DNA of 10,703 bases from Hymenoscyphus infarciens (lineage: Eukaryota; Ascomycota; Leotiomycetes; Helotiales; Helotiaceae). Every line of letters starts with the position of its first letter. The stretch's first letter is position 1. The notes below the pieces were generated by a model, which did not search any database, was not told the origin of the DNA, and saw only the letters and a list, made by a program, of their open reading frames with translations. The DNA lies in assembly GCA_001414345.1 (NCBI GenBank), contig LLCB01000729.1, positions 1 to 10,703 on the forward strand, given 5' to 3'. Below are positions 1-7,893 of this stretch, one piece after another. A program made the translations under genes and the position numbers.

Positions 1-1440
1 TTTAATACTTCTTCTTTTATAATTTATCTATTTACTTAGAAAGTAATAAGTTTAGTTACTTTCTAAGTATTAAGTCTATTAGTCTATTACTTAGTACTAA
101 GTATACTTATATAATACTTTTTCTTTTATAATTCGTCTATTAACTTAAAATCTAGTTAATAGGCTTGTAAATTAAGAAGCTTTTAAGTAAATTCTATATC
201 AAAGTCATATAAAAAGCATATATTACGTAGTAGTATTATCTTTTATTAGATCTATAAAGAGCCTTATAAATTAAGAGGCTTTTAATAGTATCTCCCGAGG
301 TATTCGTATATAACTCCTTTAAAATAAGTAATAAATCCCTCTCTTAAAATAAGTAATAAATCAACCTTAAACGCTAGCGTATATAGCCTATACTCTTATT
401 ATCCTATACCCTTAGCTCGTATACTCTAATACCCCTAGCCTTAGCTATATTATAGATTATAATCAACTATTCTGCTAGCTATAGTAGCGGTTTAAAGAGC
501 GTTAAAGCGATCTTAGTAAGAAAGAAGTATTATAATATTAAAATTAGGCCTAAATTAATCATAGAGGAGAAGGAGGATTATATACTTTATATTAACAGAG
601 AGGGTATTTAGAACGTTAAGTATACTCTATTATAATATTAGTATAATAAATAAGAGAGTAAATAAAGTAAATAAATACTTATAAGACTTAGAAAACCTTT
701 CTTAACTAAATATATCTTAAGTAACGCCTTCTTATATAAGTAGCTATAGTATAATTAATCCTTTTTAAGGTTAGAGTTATTAGTAGTCTATTATATAATA
801 AGTAAAAAGCCTTATAAAATACAAGAGTATTTACTTATATATAGAATATAAATAGCTCGACTTTAGTAGTAGGAAAAACACTTAGTAGTGTTATTAGTAT
901 ATTAAGTCCTATCCTTCTTTATAGTCTAGAAAAAGGTACTATAATCAGATTATTATTATATATTTATTTATAAATTATAAGGCTTTTAAGAGTATATACT
1001 ATAGACGTTCTTCTAGGTTAGAGTTATTAGTAAGAGGTATTATTCCTTAATAGCAACTATCCTAGTAGGCTTTCTAAGCTTTAAGGCGTATACTATATAA
1101 AAGACGTATTAGCAGATATAATTAGAAGTATTTAAGAGTGTTTAAGAGTATCTTAGAGCTTTAGAAAGCTCTCTAGACTATAGAAAGTATATACTAGACT
1201 ACGTAGACTTAGAGAGTAGCCTAATCCTATCTATATATAATAGCGCTATTTAAGAAGGTATAGAGCTAAACCATAACTATAGAGGGCTTTATAATCGATA
1301 TTTAGCTAGGCGTACATAGGTAGAAGATATATTAAAGGTGTATTAGAGGCGTAGGAGGCGTCGGAGCTATAGTTGTTTAGGATAACTTTAAAGCTATTCG
1401 CGATTCTACAAGAAATAATTTTTAGAGTCACGTATAATAG
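1..1440. repeat. RIP-degraded repetitive DNA, family unknown
   Basis: This stretch is AT-rich with very few CpA or TpG dinucleotides and abundant TpA, the usual mark of RIP in ascomycete repeats. It contains internal repeats: 4-38 matches 113-147 (31 of 35 bases), 161-186 matches 260-285 (23 of 26), and 319-337 is repeated exactly at 344-362. An inverted repeat has 14-bp arms (33-46 and 56-69), and 88-103 is a perfect 16-bp palindrome. Composition drifts back towards normal between about 1300 and 1500, so the right edge is approximate and the left edge is outside the window. I could not assign a transposon family. Confidence 0.6.
477..1385 (+). pseudogene. possible decayed reading frame of unknown family
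   Basis: One frame (codons starting at 477) can be followed for about 300 codons. Its only stops are TAA and TAG, which RIP would make from CAA, CAG or TGG. The downstream part reads as a plausible basic protein and ends with six consecutive arginine codons (1347-1364) in the better preserved DNA. Upstream there is a Lys/Arg/Glu-rich stretch around 490-600. Because TpG is depleted, TGA stops would be rare in any frame, so their absence proves little. The frame has many stops and I recognise no domain. It may be part of the repeat at 1-1440 or a host gene caught by RIP. Confidence 0.25.
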
Positions 1441-1671
1441 GCGATAAGATCGGACTTAAGCCTAATTAGGTTTAGGGGCCAAGACTTTTAGCGTAGGACC
1501 CCTTAGCAAGGACTGGCACTTCGACCTGGGAATTTCCTGTTGTTCAGTTGTCCAGCTCCATATACAATTGCCAAAGCTTATCCCATTATCCTAATAAGCT
1601 TATCTAAACCTCTCAGAACACCTTAAGATTATCTGATGATCCCAATTCTCCAAGCAAACCCTCAGGGACCA
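1441..1671. other. normal-composition flank, 3' side of the small gene
   Basis: Base composition returns to normal here, with CpA and TpG present, so RIP has not affected this DNA strongly. It lies downstream of the minus-strand gene and probably holds its 3' untranslated region. I see no clear AATAAA-type polyadenylation signal and no second reading frame. Confidence 0.4.
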
Positions 1672-2064
1672 TCAAACTTCCATACCCTCGGTGACTTGTT
1701 TGCTGGGCATTGTACCGTACGATAACTCATTCTTCTCGTCATAGTCGGCTCCGTCGTAGTCATCAAGCAACTCCCCCTTCGCCTGATCCATCATCGTGCC
1801 AGCTTCAAGACCTTGAGCCGCTTGCTTTTGTTTCTTCGTTCCCATGAGGGCATCGACACATCTATCGAAATATTTCTCGAAAAAGTAAAGGAAAACGAAA
1901 AAAAGGACTGCAATTGATAGCGCATAAATGGCAAACTCCACGACCTCCTTGTTAGTGGGCTCGCGGAAGCATTCTCCTTTGTCGGCGCTGAGTTCTTGGG
2001 TACATGGAGGGAGATTTGCGCGGTGGGCCATTGAGAGAATGACTGCGTAGTGTGCTGGCGCCAT
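1672..2064 (-). CDS. small single-pass membrane protein, function unknown
   Basis: This 130-residue intronless frame is the only convincing protein gene in the window; I do not recognise the family. Residues 1-40 are polar with two cysteines (C21, C32). Residues about 41-62 (VVEFAIYALSIAVLFFVFLY and neighbours) form one strongly hydrophobic helix ending in an aromatic cluster. A basic segment follows (K77, K78, K80), then an acidic tail (DDYDGADYDEKNE, 101-113). The first 20 residues are only weakly hydrophobic, so no clear signal peptide is seen and the likely form is a membrane-anchored protein with a cytosolic or lumenal tail. The start at 2064 is preferred because it has A at -3 and G at +4; the next Met (residue 12) has a poorer context. 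Codons look normal and CpA/TpG are retained, unlike the flanking repeats. It could be a lineage-specific gene, or one exon of a longer gene, although I see no matching exon nearby. Confidence 0.65.
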   Translation of the reverse strand: MAPAHYAVILSMAHRANLPPCTQELSADKGECFREPTNKEVVEFAIYALSIAVLFFVFLYFFEKYFDRCVDALMGTKKQKQAAQGLEAGTMMDQAKGELLDDYDGADYDEKNELSYGTMPSKQVTEGMEV

Positions 2065-2402
2065 CGTGTTTTGTCTGTCGGTTAGGTTGTTTTTGTTCTA
2101 TTGAGGAGATCGATTGAGTTTAGTGAGCGTGTGAGACTTGGTGTTGATTTATGGATGAGGTAGAGCTTTCCTCACAAGAAGTAGATTGCGGAGATTTTTG
2201 TGATGGTATTGAAAGTAGCAGGAGGAGAGAGTACGTCCAAATAAATTTATACCCAGTTCAAGCTTGGAATGGCGTCATATGGTCAGGCGACTAAGTGTAC
2301 AGCAGCAAAATACCCCAGGAGTCCTATAATCCTCTTTAGTGAATAGCAAATTTGTTGTCAGCGGATAGGGTACCCGGAAAATTGATTTCATCATTTTATC
2401 TA
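2065..2402 (-). promoter_or_regulatory. 5' leader and promoter region of the small gene
   Basis: Read on the minus strand, the 150 bases before the start codon are rich in C, A and T with CT runs, as in many fungal 5' leaders. A TATA-like element, TATAAATT, lies at 2244-2251 (minus strand), about 180 bp upstream of the ATG. A TGACG half-site, of the type bound by ATF/CREB bZIP proteins, lies further upstream at about 2271-2278. The promoter region ends abruptly at 2402, where an inverted-repeat element begins. Promoter function is inferred from position and motifs only. Confidence 0.4.
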
Positions 2403-3477
2403 CAGTGAGTTACGAGTTAAGCTTCCCTTTTAACAATATTTTAGAGCCTGTTTAGTTCATATTTTAAACTCTTGATTTATTCGTCGAATCAAGCTTATAT
2501 AAGCTACTTTTTATTCGCTCGTAAATTGAATTAATATTCCTAAATCGAATTATACTGTTTAGTAACTATATAGTGAATTGCTTACTGAAAAGAATTTTCT
2601 GAAAATATACTATTCTGACTTCTGCTACCTATACCTCTCTACGAAGCTTCGAAGTGTGCTAAGGCCTTTTGACGAAGTTATTCTTAAAATAGAGAGCTGC
2701 TAATATAGCTACTATTGCGCTAGTAACTATAGTATATCTACGATTAAGAATATTACAGCGTTACTATCCTAAACAAGAGAGGTATATATACTATAGTATT
2801 ATAAAGTATAAATAAATTAAAGATTTAATTCATAAATACATCTCTAAGGTAGTATTCACAAATCAAGCTTTTTTATATAAGAGATTCACGAATATAGTAC
2901 TAAGGCTTAATTTAAGTAATTTAATTCACAAATAGAGGCTTTTTACTAAACAGATTTATAATTCAAAACAAGGTTTATAAATCAAATTAATTCGACTTAA
3001 CTTTTATATAGAGATTCGCGAATCAAGAGCGTGAACTAAACAGGCTCTTATAGTTTTAAGAATTTTTTTTCTTACCTAGATACTCTTTCCTTCTTTACTT
3101 AATAATAAACATATATTATTATATTCTTAAAAATAGATAATAAGAGCTCTATACCTCCTTTCTTATTCTATAAACTTTTTAGAAAGAAAATAGACACTTA
3201 GATATATATCTCTAAGGTCTTAGTAGAATTATAGAGATATGAAAATTTTTCTTATAAAAAAGGGTTTTTAAGTTTATTCTTAGTATACTTACTTAGATAT
3301 AGTAATAAATAGAGAGAAGGTATAAGAAGATATAGTAGTTCTTTCTAGCTAGGTCTTATATCTTAAAAGGTACTTTAGTTTTCTATTTTCTAAAATAAAT
3401 AAGAAAGAAGAAAAAATTCTAAAAACGTATAGTTTATAAAATATTATTAAATAGGAAGCTTAACTCGTAACTTACGA
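2403..3477. mobile_element. Tc1/mariner-like inverted-repeat element, non-autonomous, split by a second element
   Basis: The ends are inverted copies of each other. The left end (2403-2443) and the reverse complement of the right end (about 3437-3477) share AGTTACGAGTTAAGCTTCC and then a further T/A-rich run, with a handful of differences that are mostly transitions. The element is flanked by TA at 2401-2402 and 3478-3479, and its left end begins CAGTGAG; both fit Tc1/mariner or pogo elements. If the nested element and its TTA duplication are removed, about 470 bp remain and the inverted similarity continues into 3051-3075 on the left and the facing DNA on the right. It is too short to carry a transposase, so it would depend on one supplied elsewhere. 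Confidence 0.65.
2444..3047. mobile_element. PIF/Harbinger-like MITE with long terminal inverted repeats
   Basis: The termini are perfect 16-bp inverted repeats, GAGCCTGTTTAGTTCA at 2444-2459 and its complement at 3032-3047. They are flanked by TTA at 2441-2443 and 3048-3050. A TWA-type 3-bp duplication and a G-rich end followed by CTGTTTGGTTC-like sequence are typical of PIF/Harbinger and Tourist-type MITEs. Inverted similarity continues imperfectly for over 100 bp, including CTGTTTAGTA (2555-2564) against its complement (2944-2953). The right half repeats a motif close to GATTCRCGAATC (2854, 2883, 2923, 3011), a possible transposase-binding site. At 604 bp with no open frame it is non-autonomous. 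It sits inside the left arm of the TA-flanked element, so it arrived later. Confidence 0.75.
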
Positions 3478-3479
3478 TA

Positions 3480-5290
3480 TGTTTTTTTTTTAGTATATTA
3501 GTCACTTTTCAGTTCTAGATAAATTATAAACTAATAGGCGGCATTTGATACTTAAGTTTAAGCTTTGATTAGCTATTTTCTAAGTCTCTAAGAAGAGATA
3601 ACAACTATTAGTAAGAATAGACAAGCGATTTGAACCTGATTAATTAGTTACTTTTCTAAGAATTTACTCTATTTAAGATATTATAATAGCTTATATAATA
3701 AGTTATAATTATAAGAGTAATTAGATATTACTATATTAAGAGAAATAGCTACGGAGATTAATTTATTTTAAATAAATTTATAAGTTAATTCAAAAGTTTT
3801 TATTTTACTAAATAAGTATATAAATGAAATACTAGAATAAGAGATTAAGATAATAAAGCTTCGATAAATAAATAATAACTTAGTTAATTCGTTATAAATA
3901 CTATTAGATTATATTAATATTTAAGAAAGAGTAAGAAAATAAACCTTTTAATAAAAGATAGAATAATAATAAAAAGATATAATTATAATTTTTAATAAGT
4001 TTAATTTATAGTAATAAGAGTTAAAGAACTTTATTATTTAAATAACTAAAGTAAAGTAAAAACTTAAATATATTTATAATAAGTATAGCTTTTATATTAA
4101 TATTTTTATACTATCTTACTTTATTATCTTCTTTTATAAAACTATAATTTACTTTCTAAAACGAGTATTAGTTTAGTATTTTATAAAGTTATTTTTATAG
4201 TTAATTTTTACTAATATATATTTACTATTTTAATTATATAAAATAAGTTTTATTAAAAGACTTTTAAGATTTTTAATTAATAATCGCTATTTATTATTTT
4301 ATATTCTTATTTCTAATTTTCTTATTTTTATAATCTTAGTTTCTTTTAAGATTTTTAAAAGTATACTTACTTATAAGTAAAGTTTTAAGCTTTATATTCT
4401 TTTTTTTGATATATCTTTTTTAAATAATTAAAATATTATTTAAATTATCTTTTCTTTTAAGTAATAAGTTATTGAAACTATTACTAACTTAAAAAATATA
4501 TAAAAACTCTCTTATAACTAGAACTATACTTTTAAAAAGATTTATAAGTTTTAATAATAATAATATATATAATATAATAAAGACTTAAAACTTATATAAT
4601 TTAATATAAGATTTATTATAAATATATAATAAGCTTAAAGCTTTATTTAAATTAGATTATTTTGGAAATTATTTAATAATCTTAATTAATCTTTTATTAA
4701 AATAAATTCTACTTAATTTTAAATAGAATTTAGATTATCTATTCTAAATACTTTATTTATTTCTACTTCTATTATTATTATTATTACTTATTATAAAGTA
4801 AAATAATAAAAAAGAGTAATACTATTTATAATTACTCTTTTCTTAAAACCTTTTATTATTATAATTATAATTTAAAAAGTACTTTTTTAGTATTAACTAT
4901 TTTAAAAGCTTTAGATATATAAAAGAGCTTTTTATATTTAATATATAATTTTAAGAATTTAATAATTTAATAGCTAGAACTATCTTTTAGACTTATAAAT
5001 TAGTTATCTTAGTAAAAGGTTATAAAAGATAAAAGTATAAAGTTTATCTAATAATTTATAATTTATAAATATAATATTTAAAAAAAAAGTAAATTAATAC
5101 TTATAAAAATATTTAAAATTTTTTTTTTTTTAAATAATTTTAAATTATTTAAAACTAAATAATCTTAAACAATTTTAAATAATTTTTAAAATAGTCTTTT
5201 TTTTTATTTTTTAAATACTTTAATTTAAATAAAGCTTAATATTTAAAAAACTATTTAAGTTAACGAAACTTTTTTAGAATTAATAAAGTA
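3480..5290. repeat. extremely AT-rich degraded DNA
   Basis: The first 170 bp (3481-3650) still contain some CpA and TpG and look only mildly altered. From about 3680 onward the sequence is almost entirely A and T, with poly-T and poly-A runs and near-palindromic AAATAATTTTAAATTATTT-like repeats at 5090-5200. One hairpin with 11-bp arms (4810-4820 and 4831-4841) is visible. No reading frame, inverted terminal repeat or family motif can be followed with confidence. It is probably an old transposon degraded beyond recognition, but nothing I can see says which kind. Confidence 0.5.
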
Positions 5291-5392
5291 ACTTTAAAAG
5301 CCTTGAAATACGTTTAGATAACCGTTAGATAGTCTAGAAAGAGACTAAATTACTCTATAACTATACTAAATAATTATAGTAGTAGTAGTAGT

Positions 5393-6845
5393 AGGAAAAA
5401 GAGAGGCTTATAGAGAGCCTCTATTCCTCTCTCTAAAGTATTAGTAACTAATAAAGATAGTATAATAAACTAAGAAGAGTAGAGTATAAGAGAATAGAAG
5501 AGAGTATTAGACTATATAGACGTAATAGAGAAGAGCTTAATCTAAATAATACTTAACTTAGTAGTAGAGAAGAGAGGTATTAAAGTAATTATTAAAGTAG
5601 TAGGAAAAGTAATTAAGTATAAGTAAACTAGAAAGGGAGAGAACGATATAATTATATATAAAATCCTATAAAAGGAGCTTACTATTATAGTTAAGAGAAT
5701 AAGAGGAATAAAAGAGCGTAGTCTAACGTAGGTAGAGAGAGCTAGAACTAGAGGATTATAAAGAAAGGTAGTAATTATATTATAAAGAGAATACATAGTA
5801 CTAGTTAAATATACTAGAGAGATTATAGTCTAAGTAATAAAGATAGATAAAAAGAAAGATAAGCTATTACTAAAAGAGGTAATTAGAGCTATAAATATAA
5901 GTAGATATAGAGTAGAAGTAATAGTAGTTTAAAAGCTCTAGAGCAAAGATATTATTATAAGGTTTAAAGAAGAGAAGTAGGTAGGATATATATAAGATAA
6001 TAGCTAGGTAAAGAAGGTATTTAGATAAAGAATAGTAGTAGTAGTAAGAACGCTTATAGTACTTATAAAAAGAGCTTTAGCAAATATACTTAAGAATAAG
6101 AGAGAGAGTATACTATAAAGTATCTCTTAAATCTCTAATATAAGAATACTAAAGATTATATAATAAGAAAATAGACGTAGAGAGTATTAGAGATAAGAGA
6201 GACTAGCTTAAAGGAACTATATTCTTAAAGTAGTAATAATAGAGGAAGTAAGAAGGCTATATATAAAGGGAATATTATAAAAGGTATAATACTTCTTATA
6301 TAAAAGATATATCTTAAAGGTAGTAATATAAAGGTATTATAAGTACTAAAAGTAAGAGTATATAGTATACTTCTATAAATAAGAGAAGAGGTATACCTAG
6401 TATATATATAAGAGATATAAAGAGAGTAAGGAAGAGTACTCTAGTAAGAAAGACTTAAAAGAATACCTAGTAAAGTATAGGAATTATAAAGGAGGATACC
6501 TAGTATTTATAAAGGAGTACTATATAAGGAAGTAATACTATAAATAGATAAGAGAATAATATCTTAATAGAATAACTATATTTATAAGCTTATAAAGACT
6601 CTTAAAGGAGAGTAAGGTAGAGATATCTTACCTATTTACCTTTAGCTAGAAAGAGAGCTTATAAAGCTTAAAGAAGAGGTAAAGATAGAGATTTATATTA
6701 GAAAGGCTAATAGATATAAATAAAGTAGGATATATAAATAGTAGTAACCTAACCTAGTTTCTAGGAAGGCTAAGAAGCTCTATTAGTATAATAAGAGATC
6801 TAACTAGAGAAGAAATAGAAGTAACCTAAACCCTACTTATAAGAC
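5393..6845 (+). pseudogene. LINE ORF1 (gag-like, zinc knuckles), killed by RIP
   Basis: One frame, with codons at 2 modulo 3, can be followed from about 5393 to about 6845, broken only by TAA and TAG. In intact relatives this protein binds the LINE RNA and forms ribonucleoprotein particles. Around 5936-5990 the frame reads KDIIIRF followed by a segment resembling the conserved 'SGD-I' and W region of Tad-like ORF1 proteins. Three knuckles follow in the right order. The first (6335-6376) has C-x2-C-x4-H-x4-C spacing, the second (about 6410-6450) is C-x2-C-x6-H, and the third (6476-6520) is C-x2-C-x3-H-x6-C. In all three the ligand codons are now TAT or TAC, so each Cys or His has become Tyr. 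That is exactly what TGY to TAY and CAY to TAY changes would give. The true start codon is not identifiable. Confidence 0.7.
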
Positions 6846-6846
6846 T

Positions 6847-7066
6847 ATTATAAGTATAATAGTGCTATACTAGAATATAAGGAAGATACTAGAAGCTCTT
6901 AATATAGCTCTAAATTATAAGAAGGAATATAACATATTAGTAATCTAAGAACTAGCGTAGAATAGCATAAGAGACTCTCTTAGCTACTTCTTAAGCTTAA
7001 GATATAATATAATCTAGTTAGATAGAGTAGTAGTATTCTTTATATATAAAAGATATCTAAATATAA
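6847..7066 (+). pseudogene. LINE ORF2 5' fragment (endonuclease domain), killed by RIP
   Basis: A second frame, with codons at 1 modulo 3, starts near the end of ORF1. It reads NIRK around 6874-6885, corresponding to the 'QxNVRKS' start of Tad-like endonucleases. It then reads NILVI-stop-ELA-stop at 6931-6960, where the two stops are TAA and TAG; the pattern corresponds to the 'DILxIQEPW' motif with its catalytic Glu. Further on, RVVVF and a following KRY appear near 7023-7050. In the intact family this domain nicks target DNA for target-primed reverse transcription. The frame ends at the LTR junction, so the rest of the endonuclease and all of the reverse transcriptase are missing here. Confidence 0.65.
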
Positions 7067-7153
7067 TAGCACGAAATACATACAACTATAGAAGAGGTAT
7101 ATAGGAGTGCGTTTAGCAGAATGACGTATATAAATACTAGGCTCTGATATAGA

Positions 7154-7178
7154 AGAAAAGGCTAAACTAGCCTTTTCT
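7154..7178 (-). other. perfect 25-nt hairpin downstream of the LTR TATA box
   Basis: AGAAAAGGCTA faces its exact complement across a 3-nt loop (11+3+11). On the minus strand it lies about 22 nt downstream of TATATATA, close to where the retroelement transcript would start. It could form a structured RNA leader or act in 3' end formation in the R region; both roles are inferred. Confidence 0.5.
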
Positions 7179-7361
7179 GACTCTAGGAGAGTAGGCTGCT
7201 ATATATAAGAGGTTCGGACTATACAAAAGGGTCCGAAACCGACCAACGTCATACGTCGGCTAATACAAAAGCCCGAACCTACGTAACCTTCCTAAAACAG
7301 ACAATGTAAGACAACAACTGCCGAAACCTCATATGTGGCAGGTACTCCCAGCTGTCTAGGA

Positions 7362-7377
7362 TGACGGCATGCCGTCA
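7362..7377. promoter_or_regulatory. 16-bp palindrome at the LTR end with two TGACG half-sites
   Basis: TGACGGCATGCCGTCA is a perfect palindrome lying two bases inside the LTR terminus. It contains two inverted TGACG half-sites of the kind recognised by ATF/CREB-type bZIP regulators. It could serve integrase recognition, LTR promoter control, or both. It has kept its CpG and CpA bases even though the neighbouring LINE has lost nearly all of its CpA. Confidence 0.5.
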
Positions 7378-7379
7378 CA

Positions 7380-7391
7380 TCCCCCTCCCTT
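7380..7391 (-). other. polypurine tract of the Ty3-like element
   Basis: On the minus strand the 12 bases directly before the LTR read AAGGGAGGGGGA. A purine run touching the 5' edge of the 3' LTR primes plus-strand DNA synthesis in LTR retrotransposons. It fixes the orientation: the element is on the minus strand with its internal region to the right. Confidence 0.75.
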
Positions 7392-7475
7392 AAAAAAGAC
7401 TCGTCCCCGAGTCTATCTATGTTATCGTTCAGGGTCGAATCGGGATGCTGTGGCATCATTGTCAAGGTCGAAGCA

Positions 7476-7620
7476 TTTGTCGTAAGCGAGAAGGTCAGGG
7501 TCTGAATCGTAGCTAACCCAAGGTCGTAGATGCTTTGTTTATCGTAATTTTGTCGTAAGCGAGACGAGATGTCGATTTTGGGTCCGAATCGTAACCGAAC
7601 CAATTCGTAGATGCTTGTAA
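7476..7620. repeat. two tandem copies of a ~73-80-bp unit
   Basis: TTTGTCGTAAGCGAGA occurs at 7476-7491 and again at 7549-7564. Each copy is followed by a GGTC-GAATCGTA segment and then TCGTAGATGCT (7524-7534 and 7605-7615). On the minus strand the first copy contains YDSDPD-like codons ahead of an in-frame TAA at 7422-7424. The second copy has a similar YDSDP stretch, but in a different frame. Confidence 0.6.
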
Positions 7621-7872
7621 AAGAGAGACTTCGTTCCTAATCCTTCTATATCAAAGTAAGCATTCGTGTTTGCTAAAAGAGTGTAGTCCGATCCTGTCCG
7701 GTAGGTCGGAGAAAGTTCAAAGTTTAAAAGTAAAATCAGAAAAAGTTTAAAACAGAGTTAGAGGCGAATATCGAGAGGTAAAGTTATAGGTGATAGTAAT
7801 GTCTTAGCTAAGAGTTTACTTCGAGGGTAAACTAATTCGCATCTGATTCGAAGAATTCAAAATGAAAAAAGA

Positions 7873-7893
7873 ACTTCTAGCCTAGCTAGAAGT
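7873..7893. repeat. 21-nt hairpin inside the tandem array, copy 1
   Basis: ACTTCTAGC faces GCTAGAAGT across CTA. The same hairpin occurs at 8375-8395 in a GC-richer version. The two differ only by transitions of the RIP type, and the one stem base pair that changed did so on both sides. Confidence 0.6.

Larger units (their letters stand above)
5290..7066 (+). mobile_element. Tad/I-type LINE retrotransposon, RIP-degraded, 3' part missing
   Basis: Two consecutive decayed frames have the order and motifs of a fungal Tad-like LINE: a nucleic-acid-binding ORF1 with three C-terminal zinc knuckles, then an ORF2 that opens with an AP-endonuclease-like domain. CpA and TpG are nearly absent throughout. 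The 5' edge is set where the composition changes from the AT-rich block and is approximate. A (TAG)6 run lies at 5377-5394 near the beginning of ORF1. The element ends abruptly where a minus-strand LTR begins, well before any reverse transcriptase sequence, so at least two thirds of ORF2 lies beyond the inserted retroelement or has been lost. Confidence 0.75.
7067..7379 (-). mobile_element. LTR of a Ty3-like retrotransposon (3' LTR, minus strand)
   Basis: On the minus strand the repeat begins TGTGACGGCATGCCGTCA at 7379 and is preceded by a polypurine tract, as expected for a 3' LTR. It contains TATATATA (7200-7207) as a likely core promoter. Between the 5' end and the TATA box are GC-richer segments with short inverted repeats, for example TTCGGAC at 7213-7219 facing GTCCGAA at 7231-7237. 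The other end is placed near 7067, where the LINE reading frame stops; the terminal CA appears to be RIP-altered, so this boundary may be off by about 20 bp. No second copy is seen in the window, so the 5' LTR would lie to the right of it. The Ty3 assignment rests on general structure rather than on protein sequence. Confidence 0.7.

Noticed and set aside
3625..3660. GGTTCAAATC-like B-box on the minus strand suggesting a tRNA gene
   Set aside because: The flanking bases do not form a T stem, and no acceptor or anticodon arm can be built around it.
3680..5280. Possible pogo or mariner transposase remnant
   Set aside because: Trial translations in several frames gave no DDE, helix-turn-helix or terminal repeat that I could defend.
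5377..5394. (TAG)6 microsatellite as a functional repeat
   Set aside because: It lies at the start of the decayed LINE and can be explained by RIP of a CAG- or TGG-type run, so no separate meaning is claimed.
5542..5796. Open frame of 84 codons on the minus strand
   Set aside because: It lies opposite the decayed LINE ORF1 and encodes a low-complexity Leu/Ile/Tyr/Thr-rich peptide produced by TA-rich DNA with no TGA. It is a shadow, not a gene.
7292..7603. Open frame of 103 codons on the minus strand
   Set aside because: It crosses from tandem repeats through the polypurine tract into the LTR. A gene read across those elements is unlikely, and the peptide shows no domain.
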